Positions 23,217-31,037 of a DNA stretch of 40,363 nucleotides are shown in pieces; position 1 is the stretch's first letter, and each line of letters starts with the position of its first letter. The DNA comes from UMGS973 sp045599945 (GTDB taxonomy: Bacteria > Bacillota > Clostridia > Peptostreptococcales > Anaerovoracaceae). Where the stretch lies: positions 1 to 40,363 of the forward strand of contig JAZRWY010000018.1 of the NCBI GenBank assembly GCA_045599945.1, written 5' to 3'. Under the pieces are notes generated by a model. It was given only the letters and a program-made list of their open reading frames with translations, did not search any database and was not told the DNA's origin. The translations under genes and the position numbers were made by a program.

Positions 23217-24407
23217 ATGACAAGATTTGTAGGTACAACATCAAGAGGATTAAGAGCGCCAATCATCAGAGAGGGAGATGATCTGGTAAAGATCACTGCA
23301 GATACCCTGATTGGCTGTGTGGAAGCAGGCGAATTTGAAATCGGCAGAAAGGACGTTCTGGCTGTTACAGAATCCATTCTTGCAAGATCGCAGGCAAACT
23401 ATGCGACAGTAGACGATATCGCTGCTGACGTAAAGGCAAAGCTTGGCGGAGAAACCATTGGCCTGATTCATCCGATTCTTTCCAGAAACAGATTTGCCAT
23501 CTGCTTAAGAGGAATGGCAAGAGGAGCAAAGAAAGTTGTTCTGATGCTCAGCTATCCGAGTGATGAAGTGGGAAATCATCTTCTGGACATCGACAAACTG
23601 GATGAAAAAGGCATTAATCCATATACAGACGTTTTGTCACAGGAAGAATTTGAAGGACTGTTCGGCAAATCCAAGCATACATTCACGGCAGTGGACTATG
23701 TAAACTATTACAAAGGAATCATTGAAGAAGAGGGCGCTGAGGCACAGATTGTATTCTCGAACAATCCGAGAAAGATCGTGGATTATACAGATAAGGTCAT
23801 CTGCTGCGACATCCACACAAGAGCAAGGACCAAGAGACTGGTCAAGGCAGCAGGCGGAGACATTGTACTGGGCATGGACGATATTCTGACAGCTCCGATC
23901 AATGGAAGCGGATGCAATCCGGATTATGGTCTTCTTGGTTCCAATAAGGCAACAGAAGAAAAGATCAAGCTGTTCCCGATCCATTGCCAGGAATTCGTGG
24001 ATGCCGTGCAGAAGAATATCCAGGAAAGAACAGGAAAGACAGTGGAAGTCATGGTATATGGCGACGGCGCATTCAAGGATCCGGTAGGAAAGATCTGGGA
24101 ACTTGCAGACCCTGTAGTATCTCCGGGATACACTTCAGGACTTGTAGGACAGCCAAACGAACTGAAACTGAAGTATCTGGCAGATAATGATTATGCAGAG
24201 CTGAAGGGCGAAGAATTAAAGGAAGCAATCTCAGAAGCCATCAAGGCAAAGGATGCAGACCTGGTTGGACAGATGGCAACAGAAGGAACTACGCCTAGAA
24301 GGCTGACAGACCTTCTTGGTTCTCTGTGTGACCTGACATCCGGCTCCGGAGATAAGGGAACACCAATCATCTACATCCAGGGTTATTTCGATAACTATAC
24401 AGACTAA
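23217..24407 (+). CDS. CofE-like (F420-0:gamma-glutamyl ligase family) protein
   Basis: Protein of 396 residues. The N-terminal two thirds (about 1-260) resemble the F420-0:L-glutamate ligase fold (VGTTSRGLRAPIIREGDDLV, DVLAVTESILARSQ, LIHPILSRNRFAICLRGMA, and the later GDGAFKDPVGKIWELADP). Known members add glutamate to coenzyme F420-0 using GTP and a metal ion. I see no other F420 gene in the window, and F420 is not expected in most gut Clostridia, so the true acceptor is probably different. The strong RBS AGGAGG sits near 23206. The HD-domain gene follows after 24 nt, so the two are likely co-translated and functionally linked. Confidence 0.75.
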   Translation: MTRFVGTTSRGLRAPIIREGDDLVKITADTLIGCVEAGEFEIGRKDVLAVTESILARSQANYATVDDIAADVKAKLGGETIGLIHPILSRNRFAICLRGMARGAKKVVLMLSYPSDEVGNHLLDIDKLDEKGINPYTDVLSQEEFEGLFGKSKHTFTAVDYVNYYKGIIEEEGAEAQIVFSNNPRKIVDYTDKVICCDIHTRARTKRLVKAAGGDIVLGMDDILTAPINGSGCNPDYGLLGSNKATEEKIKLFPIHCQEFVDAVQKNIQERTGKTVEVMVYGDGAFKDPVGKIWELADPVVSPGYTSGLVGQPNELKLKYLADNDYAELKGEELKEAISEAIKAKDADLVGQMATEGTTPRRLTDLLGSLCDLTSGSGDKGTPIIYIQGYFDNYTD

Positions 24408-24431
24408 GGATATTCATTTGGAGGAATTGCA

Positions 24432-24980
24432 ATGAACAGAGAAGAAGCATTAGAGATTCTGAAGAAATATAACAAGGAGCCATTCCATATCCAGCATGGG
24501 GAAACAGTATCCGGTGTAATGAAATATTTTGCCAATAAACTGGGCTATGGCGAAGAGGCAGATTACTGGGAACTGGTAGGGCTTCTCCATGACATAGATT
24601 TTGAGCTTTATCCGGAAGAGCATTGCGTCAAAGCAGTGGATATTCTGAAGGAAGAAGGTGCAGAAGAGCGCATGATCAATTCCATCATTTCTCATGGCTG
24701 GGGAATGACAGGCGCAGCGGTAGAACCGGCACATGAAATGGAAAAAGTTCTTTTCGCATGTGATGAACTGACCGGACTGATTGGTGCAGCAGCACTAATG
24801 AGACCATCAAAATCCGTGCAGGACATGGAACTGAAATCCATCAAAAAGAAGTTTAAGGATAAGAAGTTTGCAGCAGGATGTGACAGAGACGTCATCAGAA
24901 AAGGAGCCGAAATGCTCGGCTGGGAACTGGACGATCTCATGCAGAAGACACTGGATGCAATGAAGACATGCTGTGAATAA
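24432..24980 (+). CDS. HD-domain hydrolase
   Basis: Protein of 182 residues with an HD phosphohydrolase domain: the doublet H53-D54 (GLLHDIDFE), an earlier His (H22 in HIQHGE), and a later SIISHGWG histidine. HD proteins are metal-dependent hydrolases of phosphomonoesters or nucleotides; the substrate is not known here. The C-terminal third is Lys-rich and helical (LKSIKKKFKDKKFAAGCDRDV), resembling other small HD proteins of Clostridia. GGAGG lies seven nt before the ATG. It follows the CofE-like gene directly and is followed by a GC-rich hairpin. Confidence 0.82.
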   Translation: MNREEALEILKKYNKEPFHIQHGETVSGVMKYFANKLGYGEEADYWELVGLLHDIDFELYPEEHCVKAVDILKEEGAEERMINSIISHGWGMTGAAVEPAHEMEKVLFACDELTGLIGAAALMRPSKSVQDMELKSIKKKFKDKKFAAGCDRDVIRKGAEMLGWELDDLMQKTLDAMKTCCE

Positions 24981-24990
24981 AAGAAAATCT

Positions 24991-25018
24991 AAGCCCGCCA
25001 ATGGCGGGCTTGTCTTTA
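24991..25018 (+). terminator. GC-rich hairpin after the HD gene
   Basis: Perfect 9-bp stem AAGCCCGCC (24991-24999) and GGCGGGCTT (25003-25011) around AAT, followed by a poor T tract (GTCTTT). It probably terminates the upstream operon in part. It lies only ten nt ahead of larE. Confidence 0.65.
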
Positions 25019-25021
25019 GAT

Positions 25022-25786
25022 ATGTGTAATCAGAAAATAGAGAAGTTAAAAGAAAGCCTTCAGAAAAGAGGCAGCATTACAGTGGCGCTTTCCGGCGGAG
25101 TGGACAGCATATTTCTGCTTGCCTTTGCTCATGAGGTGCTGGGGGACGGAGCGTCTGCCGTGACAGCAAAAGCTCCAAACTTTGCATCGGATGAAGGAGC
25201 ATACGCCGCCCGGTTCTGCAGAGAAAGGGGCATCCGGCATGAAATCGTTCCGGTATCCCTCATGGAAGAAATCCGGGAGAACGGAAAGGACAGATGCTAT
25301 GTCTGCAAGAAGAAACTCTTCACAGAGCTCCTGTCTCGTTCGGAAAATCTGGCCGACGGAACGAATCTGGATGACCTGGGAGACTACCGGCCTGGCATCC
25401 GGGCCCTTCATGAACTGGGGATCTGGAGCCCGCTGAAGGAGGCAGGCCTGACCAAGGCAGAAATCAGAGAGGAACTTCGAAAAAGAAACATCGACATCCA
25501 TGATAAGCCGGCATATGCCTGTCTGGCATCCAGGGTGCCGTATGGAGAAGAGATTACGGAAGAAAAACTGACCGCCATTCAAAAGGTGGAAGAAGGTTTG
25601 AAAGAACTTGGTCTTACCCAGGTGAGAGCAAGACATCATGGGGAGATTGTAAGGATTGAGATTCTTCCAAAGGAGTGGAAGGTTTCACTTTTTGAGAAGA
25701 TGAATGAAATAGGAAAGTGCGCAGGATTTCAGTATGTGACACTGGATCTTGAAGGATATGTGATGGGGAGGATGAACAAAGCATGA
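25022..25786 (+). CDS. larE: LarE-type ATP-dependent sulfur transferase
   Basis: Protein of 254 residues of the PP-loop ATPase family, with SGGVDS at 24-29. LarE inserts sulfur into the pincer nickel cofactor of lactate racemase-type enzymes. Three cysteines stand out: C92 and C95 (RCYVCKK) and C167 (YACLASRVPYGE), a pattern that may indicate a cluster-dependent rather than sacrificial LarE. No larA, larB or larC is present in the window. I chose ATG 25022, which gives the family's usual N-terminus. No Shine-Dalgarno precedes it, and an earlier in-frame ATG (25001) lies inside the hairpin stem. It overlaps the next gene by four nt. Confidence 0.85.
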   Translation: MCNQKIEKLKESLQKRGSITVALSGGVDSIFLLAFAHEVLGDGASAVTAKAPNFASDEGAYAARFCRERGIRHEIVPVSLMEEIRENGKDRCYVCKKKLFTELLSRSENLADGTNLDDLGDYRPGIRALHELGIWSPLKEAGLTKAEIREELRKRNIDIHDKPAYACLASRVPYGEEITEEKLTAIQKVEEGLKELGLTQVRARHHGEIVRIEILPKEWKVSLFEKMNEIGKCAGFQYVTLDLEGYVMGRMNKA

Positions 25787-26583
25787 CAGCAGTGCACATC
25801 ATACTTACACTTCTGGTAGGTGCATGCATCGGATATGTGACAAACTATATAGCAGTAAAGATGCTGTTCCGGCCGCATGAAGAGAAAAAGATCGGGAACT
25901 GGCGCATCCCGTTCACACCGGGGGTAATGCCGAAAAACAAGCCGAGAATCGCAAGAGCCTGCGGCAATGCCATCGCAGGAACCCTTCTCTCAAAGGGCGA
26001 TCTGAGAGAATCTCTCATGGGAAGCCTCAAAGGTCTGGAAGAGATGAAAATCGGCGCGGTCCTGGGAGACAATGAGACAGAGATTGCGGCTGCAATCCTG
26101 GAAGACAAAGTCATGGAAGAAATCCGGAAGATTGACATAGGAACGCTCATTGCAGAAAAGGGAATCTCCATTGTCATGGATAAGCTCAAAGGCACCATGC
26201 TTGCGATGTTTGTTACGAAAGATACGCTCATGGGCTTTGCTGCACCCGTTACGGCCGAAGCAGAGAAGTTCATTGAGAACGAAGGCAGAATCAGAATCCG
26301 GGAAGCCATTGAAAACAAACTGGAGGAAATGCGGGAAAAAACTGCCGGCGAGCTGGCAGGAAGCATAGGAATCGATCTCAGCGAATTTGTCATGGAGATT
26401 ATTGAAAAATGCATCGGTGAAATGGACATTGCCGGCATGGTAGAGAAAAAGATCAATGACATGAACATTGCAGAGTTCGAGGCGCTGGTTCTTTCTGTCA
26501 TGAAGAAAGAACTGAATGCCATTGTCAATCTGGGAGCATTGATCGGGCTTGTAATCGGAGCAATTAATCTCCTTTTACCATAG
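25783..26583 (+). CDS. DUF445 family membrane protein
   Basis: Protein of 266 residues. The N-terminus is a membrane segment (IILTLLVGACIGYVTNYIAV) followed by KMLFRPHEEKKIGNWRIPFTPGVMPKNK, the hallmark of DUF445 (YheB-like). A long, charged, amphipathic helical middle and a final hydrophobic stretch (LGALIGLVIGAINLLLP) complete the usual architecture. The family's role is unknown; a membrane-associated scaffold or envelope function has been suggested. Its ATG overlaps the larE stop (ATGA), indicating translational coupling. No terminator is seen before the hslO promoter. Confidence 0.88.
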   Translation: MTAVHIILTLLVGACIGYVTNYIAVKMLFRPHEEKKIGNWRIPFTPGVMPKNKPRIARACGNAIAGTLLSKGDLRESLMGSLKGLEEMKIGAVLGDNETEIAAAILEDKVMEEIRKIDIGTLIAEKGISIVMDKLKGTMLAMFVTKDTLMGFAAPVTAEAEKFIENEGRIRIREAIENKLEEMREKTAGELAGSIGIDLSEFVMEIIEKCIGEMDIAGMVEKKINDMNIAEFEALVLSVMKKELNAIVNLGALIGLVIGAINLLLP

Positions 26584-26601
26584 ACAAAAGAGCACATCAG
26601 T

Positions 26602-26610
26602 TGATATAAT
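26602..26610 (+). promoter_or_regulatory. hslO extended -10 promoter
   Basis: TGATATAAT at 26602-26610 (TGn plus TATAAT), with no good -35. An in-frame TTG at 26617 is too close to serve as start. Confidence 0.55.
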
Positions 26611-26643
26611 ATATAGTTGGAAATATTCAAATGGAGACAGAAA

Positions 26644-27561
26644 ATGAGTAAAGTAGTAACAGGAATAGACAGCAGCGGATCATTTAGAGTCTACGTAACG
26701 GTAACGACGGATATGGTTGAGACGGCAAGGCGGATACACGATACGACACCACTTGCTACAGCAGGACTTGGAAGGACGCTTACAGGAGCCGGAATCATGG
26801 GAATCCTGCTGAAAAGCGAGGATGAAAAGCTGACGGTTCAGTTTAAGGGAGACGGCCCGGCGCAGCAGATTCTTGCCTGCGCGGATGGAAAAGGAGATGT
26901 GAAAGGATATATTGCAAATCCCGATGTTTCCCTCCCCCTGACAGCAGAAGGAAAGCTGGATGTCGGCGGAAGCCTTGGAATCGGCACGCTGACAGTCATC
27001 AAGGACCTTGGACTCAAGGAACCATACATGGGGCAGATTGACCTGGTGGATGGAGAGATTGCAGATGATCTCACGGCCTACTACTATATCTCGGAGCAGC
27101 AGAATACATCTTTTGCACTTGGTGTGAAGATTCAGGAAGACTGTACGGTAAAGGCTGCGGGTGGAATGTTCATCCAGATGCTTCCGAATGCAGAAGAAGG
27201 GGCCATCGAAGCCCTGGAAGCCATGCTGAAGGACATGCCGCCGCTCACATCCATCATTGAAGAGGCGCAGGAAAAAGGCATTGGAAAATCCGATCTTGGC
27301 ATCTGTGAAGATGTCATGACAGACATCTTCCGGAACATGCCGGAGGAATATGAAGTATCCCGCCTTTCCGACCGGGTAATCCGGTGGCACTGCGACTGCA
27401 GCCAGGAGAGAATCGAAAGAGCGCTCATGACCGTAGGCGTGGAAGAAATGCGCAAAATCATTGAGGAGGACGGAGAAGCTGAACTGACCTGCAATTTCTG
27501 TACAAAGAAGTATCACTTTGACCGGCAGGAACTGGAAGAGCTTCTTGAGGCAATGCTATGA
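26644..27561 (+). CDS. hslO: Hsp33 redox-regulated chaperonin
   Basis: Cytoplasmic holdase chaperone of 305 residues that is switched on when its zinc-bound cysteines are oxidised. The C-terminal zinc site is intact: C250-x-C252 (CDC) and C283-xx-C286 (CNFC). The N-terminal domain shows GLGRTLTGAGIMG and QFKGDGPAQQI, as in other Hsp33 proteins. The start at 26644 has GGAGA seven nt upstream; the longer reading from 26617 is rejected. The ATG of the DUF1934 gene overlaps its stop. It would serve in oxidative stress, which fits an anaerobe. Confidence 0.96.
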   Translation: MSKVVTGIDSSGSFRVYVTVTTDMVETARRIHDTTPLATAGLGRTLTGAGIMGILLKSEDEKLTVQFKGDGPAQQILACADGKGDVKGYIANPDVSLPLTAEGKLDVGGSLGIGTLTVIKDLGLKEPYMGQIDLVDGEIADDLTAYYYISEQQNTSFALGVKIQEDCTVKAAGGMFIQMLPNAEEGAIEALEAMLKDMPPLTSIIEEAQEKGIGKSDLGICEDVMTDIFRNMPEEYEVSRLSDRVIRWHCDCSQERIERALMTVGVEEMRKIIEEDGEAELTCNFCTKKYHFDRQELEELLEAML

Positions 27562-28013
27562 AGGAAATGCTGCTGAAGATTACCGGTACGCAGAAGCGGC
27601 CGGGTAATCCGGAGGAGGTCATTGAATTCATGACCATGAGCCGCATATACCAGAAGGGAGAATCGGTCTATGTGGTATATGAAGAAACAGAACTCTCCGG
27701 CATGGAAGGAAACACAACGACAATCCGGCTGACCGGAAACTGCGCGAAAATGATGCGCTTTGGATCGGACAAGGAACAGACTGCCAGCCTGTGTTTTGAA
27801 AAAGGGAAGAAATCGGAAGGCTTTTTCAGAACGCCGATGGGAAGAATCGGAATGGAAGTTGAAACAAAAGACATGGAAAGCGATCTTTCGGCAGAAGATG
27901 GCGGGCATGTCAGAATCACATATGGTATGGACCTCCTGGGAGTCTTTGAAGCAGAAAACAGACTGGACATTGAGGTCATTGGAGGAAAAGACAATGGGAA
28001 AGAAAACTGTTAA
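27558..28013 (+). CDS. DUF1934 (YwiB-like) protein
   Basis: Small protein of 151 residues matching DUF1934, a calycin-like beta-barrel family. The typical YEETELSGMEGNTTTIRL stretch is near residues 40-57, TPMGRIGMEVET at about 91-102, and ITYGMDLLG near 122-130. The function of the family is not known. In Firmicutes it often lies near argS or hslO. It overlaps hslO by four nt and the following miniprotein ORF by 20 nt, so translation of the three is coupled. Confidence 0.85.
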   Translation: MKEMLLKITGTQKRPGNPEEVIEFMTMSRIYQKGESVYVVYEETELSGMEGNTTTIRLTGNCAKMMRFGSDKEQTASLCFEKGKKSEGFFRTPMGRIGMEVETKDMESDLSAEDGGHVRITYGMDLLGVFEAENRLDIEVIGGKDNGKENC

Positions 28014-28086
28014 GGTGATTGCAATCATACTGGCAGCAGCATTGGTTATTACAACATTGGCAATGGGCGCAGGCACATTCTTTTAA
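27994..28086 (+). CDS. 30-residue single-pass membrane miniprotein
   Basis: ORF of 30 codons: a basic start (MGKKTVK) and one strongly hydrophobic segment ending in a Gly-rich, Phe-terminated tail (GAGTFF). The GGAGG RBS at 27981-27985 lies eight nt from the ATG, a near-ideal spacing. It overlaps the end of DUF1934 by 20 nt. The layout of Lys-rich start, about 20-residue helix, TTLAMGAGTFF end recalls the Prli42/DUF4044-type small membrane proteins of Firmicutes; that likeness is from memory. It is easy to miss because it lies at the end of a longer spurious frame. It is followed after 27 nt by the DUF1846 gene. Confidence 0.68.
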   Translation: MGKKTVKVIAIILAAALVITTLAMGAGTFF

Positions 28087-28113
28087 TGAAAGGCAGAAAA
28101 AATGGGAGATGTA

Positions 28114-29625
28114 ATGAAAAAGGGATTTGATGCAGAAAAATACCTGGAAGAACAGTCGAAATACATACTGGAAAGAATCAATGACAAGGACGCGGAAAGA
28201 CTGTACATAGAGTTTGGCGGAAAACTGGTCCATGATAAACATGCGATGAGAGTTCTGCCCGGGTTTGATGAAAATGCGAAAATCAAGCTGCTTCAGAAAA
28301 TGAGCGACAAAGTGGAGATTATCATCTGCATCTATTCGGGAGACATTACGACGAATAAAACAAGGCAGGACTTTGGCATCACCTATGATCTGGAAGTTCT
28401 GCGTCTGATTGATACCTTCAGAAAATATGATCTGAAAATCAATAGCGTCATTGTGACGCGTTATCAGGATTCGCCTTCTGTAAACATGTTCATCTCAAAA
28501 CTGGAAAGAAGAGGAATCCGTACATATAAGCACTATTTCACCAAAGGTTATCCGACAGATGTGGAGACCATTGTATCCGATGAGGGATATGGTGCAAACC
28601 CATACATTGAAGTAACAAAGCCTCTGGTAGTTGTTACAGGTCCGGGCGGCGGCTCCGGAAAACTGGCAACTTCCCTTTCCCAGCTCTACCATGAGAACAA
28701 GAGAGGCGTAAAAGCAAGATATGCAAAATTTGAAACCTTCCCTGTATGGAACCTGCCGCTGAAGCATCCGGTAAATGTGGCATATGAAGCAGCAACGGCA
28801 GATCTGAAGGATGTAAACATGATTGACTCCTTCCATCTGGAGGAATATGGCATCAAGGCCGTAAACTATAACCGTGACCTGGAAGTATTCCCTGTCATCC
28901 GGAGAATCATCGAAAAGATCACAGGAGAAGAATCGGAATACAAGTCACCGACAGACATGGGGGTCAACAGAATCGCATCTGCCATCATTGATGATGAAGT
29001 CTGTGCAGAAGCGGCAAGACAGGAAATCATCCGAAGATATATCATCGCCCAGTGCGATTACAAAAAAGGAAAGATTGATGAGGAGACATTGGCAAGAATC
29101 AAGCTGATCATGGATGACATGAATCTGAATTCGGCAGACCGGACGGTCATCCAGATCGCCAGAGATTATGCAGAAAGCAAGATTGACAAATGCTCCAGAT
29201 ATATGAACGTAGTTGTCATGGCCATTGAGCTCCCGGACGGAAGAATCATTACAGGGCGCTCCTCCAGAAGAATGGTAGCAGCAGGCGCTGCATTATTAAA
29301 TGCCATCAAGACGATAGCAGGCATTGAGGATGAGGCACATCTCATTGCCCCGGAAGTGCTTGCGGGCATCCAGAAATTAAAGACGGAAGTCCTTGATCAG
29401 GACAAGGCGTCCCTATCCTGTGAGGAGATCATCAATGCACTTGTAGTATCTGCGACGACTAACCCTCTTGCAGCCAGAGCCATGGAATACCTTGATAATC
29501 TCAAGGGATGCAAGGCACACTGTACAGCCATTCTTTCAGATAGTGACGAACATATCGTAAGATCACTTGGCATTGATGTAACCTGTGATCCTGAGTATGC
29601 AACCAACAACCTGTACTTTGCATAA
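28114..29625 (+). CDS. DUF1846 family protein
   Basis: Cytoplasmic protein of 503 residues. The start MKKGFDAEKYLEEQS, then the LYIEFGGKLVHDKHAMRVLPGF stretch, and TGPGGGSGKLATSLSQLYHE (P-loop-like) identify DUF1846. Family members are large, conserved Firmicute proteins with a UDP-sugar or nucleotide-binding-like fold and unknown role. The ATG at 28114 has GGGAG (28104-28108) five nt upstream and gives the common family N-terminus; ATG 28102 is a weaker alternative adding four residues. No terminator before rho, and the 51-nt gap holds a small hairpin. Confidence 0.88.
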   Translation: MKKGFDAEKYLEEQSKYILERINDKDAERLYIEFGGKLVHDKHAMRVLPGFDENAKIKLLQKMSDKVEIIICIYSGDITTNKTRQDFGITYDLEVLRLIDTFRKYDLKINSVIVTRYQDSPSVNMFISKLERRGIRTYKHYFTKGYPTDVETIVSDEGYGANPYIEVTKPLVVVTGPGGGSGKLATSLSQLYHENKRGVKARYAKFETFPVWNLPLKHPVNVAYEAATADLKDVNMIDSFHLEEYGIKAVNYNRDLEVFPVIRRIIEKITGEESEYKSPTDMGVNRIASAIIDDEVCAEAARQEIIRRYIIAQCDYKKGKIDEETLARIKLIMDDMNLNSADRTVIQIARDYAESKIDKCSRYMNVVVMAIELPDGRIITGRSSRRMVAAGAALLNAIKTIAGIEDEAHLIAPEVLAGIQKLKTEVLDQDKASLSCEEIINALVVSATTNPLAARAMEYLDNLKGCKAHCTAILSDSDEHIVRSLGIDVTCDPEYATNNLYFA

Positions 29626-29644
29626 CAGGCAGCGGAACTGTCAT

Positions 29645-29660
29645 ATTCCCGCAAGGGAAT
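29645..29660 (+). other. GNRA-loop hairpin upstream of rho
   Basis: Perfect 6-bp stem ATTCCC/GGGAAT with a GCAA tetraloop (29651-29654), ending seven nt before the rho RBS. No T run follows, so it is not a terminator. It may protect the RNA or serve in control of rho. Confidence 0.45.
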
Positions 29661-29676
29661 GAACATAGGAGAAAAC

Positions 29677-31029
29677 ATGGATTTAGATATTTTAAAGAAC
29701 AAAAAGGTTTCTGACCTCAGAGAGATTGCAAAAAGTCTGGATATTGCCGGAACCTCAGGAATGAAGAAAGCAGAACTGATTGAAGTGATTTCTGTCGTTG
29801 CCGGAGCAGAAGAAAAGGAAAAGAAACCGGAAGTCAAAGAAGAAGAGCAAAAAGAGCAGAGGACGGTCGTTCCGGATAAGGATGACGGAAGATATGAAGT
29901 GGAAGGCATCCTTGAAATCACGGAAAGGGATGGAAACGGGAATGGCGGATTCGGATTTCTCCGTTTTGATAACTTCCTCACATCAGATAGAGACATCTAT
30001 GTAGGACCTGCACAGATCAGAAGATTTAATCTCAAGACTGGAGACAAGATCACTGGAATCGCAAGACCTCCGAGAGACAGCGAGAGATTTGGAGCGCTTC
30101 TCTATGTTGCAGCAGTCAACGGCGATGAACCGGGCGTGGCAATCAGGAGGCCGGATTTCGACGACCTGACGCCAATATTCCCATATGAGAGACTGAAACT
30201 AGAAGGCGGAGGAAAAGATTTCGCACTCAGGCTCATTGACCTCATTGCGCCGGTAGGAAAGGGCCAGAGAGGCCTGATCGTTGCACCTCCAAAAGCCGGA
30301 AAGACAGTGCTTCTGAAGAAGGTTGCAGCCGCTGTGCAGGAAAAGCAGCCGGAAGCGGAGCTGATCGTTCTTCTTGTGGATGAAAGACCGGAGGAAGTAA
30401 CGGACATGAAGCGGTCGCTCAAAGAAGGCGGAGAAGTAATATATTCAACCTTTGATGAGCTTCCGGCACATCATGTAAAGGTTGCTGAAATGGTGTTTGC
30501 AAGAGCGCAGAGACTGGTGGAACATGGAAAGGATGTTGTCATCCTTCTGGATTCCATTACAAGACTTGCCAGAGCATACAATCTGGTAGTGCCTGCATCC
30601 GGCAAGACTCTTTCCGGCGGTTTTGATCCGGCCGCACTATATAAGCCAAAGAAGTTCTTTGGTGCAGCAAGAAAGATGGAAGAGGGCGGAAGCATCACCA
30701 TCCTTGCCACAGCGCTCATTGAGACAGGCTCCAGAATGGATGATGTCATCTATGAAGAATTCAAGGGCACCGGCAACATGGAGCTTCATCTTGACAGAAA
30801 ACTTTCAGAAAAGAGAATCTTCCCTGCCATCAATCTCAACAAGTCAGGAACAAGAAGAGAAGATCTGCTGCTTGGTGAAGATGAGCTTGAAGCGGTAAAT
30901 AAGATGAGAAGAGCGCTTTCAAACGTTGGAACACAGGAGATTACAGAGACGATTATCGCATACATGGCACGCACAAAGAACAACAGAGAGTTTGTTCAGT
31001 TCATTAAGAAGATCAGTCTGGAAAGATAA
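29677..31029 (+). CDS. rho: Transcription termination factor Rho
   Basis: Hexameric RNA helicase of 450 residues that ends transcription. An N-terminal Rho_N helix-loop (LDILKNKKVSDLREIAK) is followed by an acidic, Lys-rich linker (EEKEKKPEVKEEEQKEQ), the RNA-binding cold-shock domain (FGFLRFDNFLTSDRDIYVG), and the RecA-like ATPase with Walker A APPKAGKT (K209). Later motifs VLLVDERPEEVTDMKR and LDSITRLARAYN are intact. The start at 29677 has AGGAG at 29667-29671, and the longer reading from 29659 overlaps the hairpin. In many Firmicutes rpmE follows rho; here DUF1385 does. Confidence 0.97.
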   Translation: MDLDILKNKKVSDLREIAKSLDIAGTSGMKKAELIEVISVVAGAEEKEKKPEVKEEEQKEQRTVVPDKDDGRYEVEGILEITERDGNGNGGFGFLRFDNFLTSDRDIYVGPAQIRRFNLKTGDKITGIARPPRDSERFGALLYVAAVNGDEPGVAIRRPDFDDLTPIFPYERLKLEGGGKDFALRLIDLIAPVGKGQRGLIVAPPKAGKTVLLKKVAAAVQEKQPEAELIVLLVDERPEEVTDMKRSLKEGGEVIYSTFDELPAHHVKVAEMVFARAQRLVEHGKDVVILLDSITRLARAYNLVVPASGKTLSGGFDPAALYKPKKFFGAARKMEEGGSITILATALIETGSRMDDVIYEEFKGTGNMELHLDRKLSEKRIFPAINLNKSGTRREDLLLGEDELEAVNKMRRALSNVGTQEITETIIAYMARTKNNREFVQFIKKISLER

Positions 31030-31037
31030 ATACATAT

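Noticed and set aside
23217..24407. True coenzyme F420 biosynthesis gene
   Set aside because: No other F420 gene is visible, and the host type rarely makes F420; kept only as a family name.
24991..25021. larE start at ATG 25001
   Set aside because: This ATG is in the loop and stem of a strong hairpin, has no RBS, and adds residues not usual for LarE.
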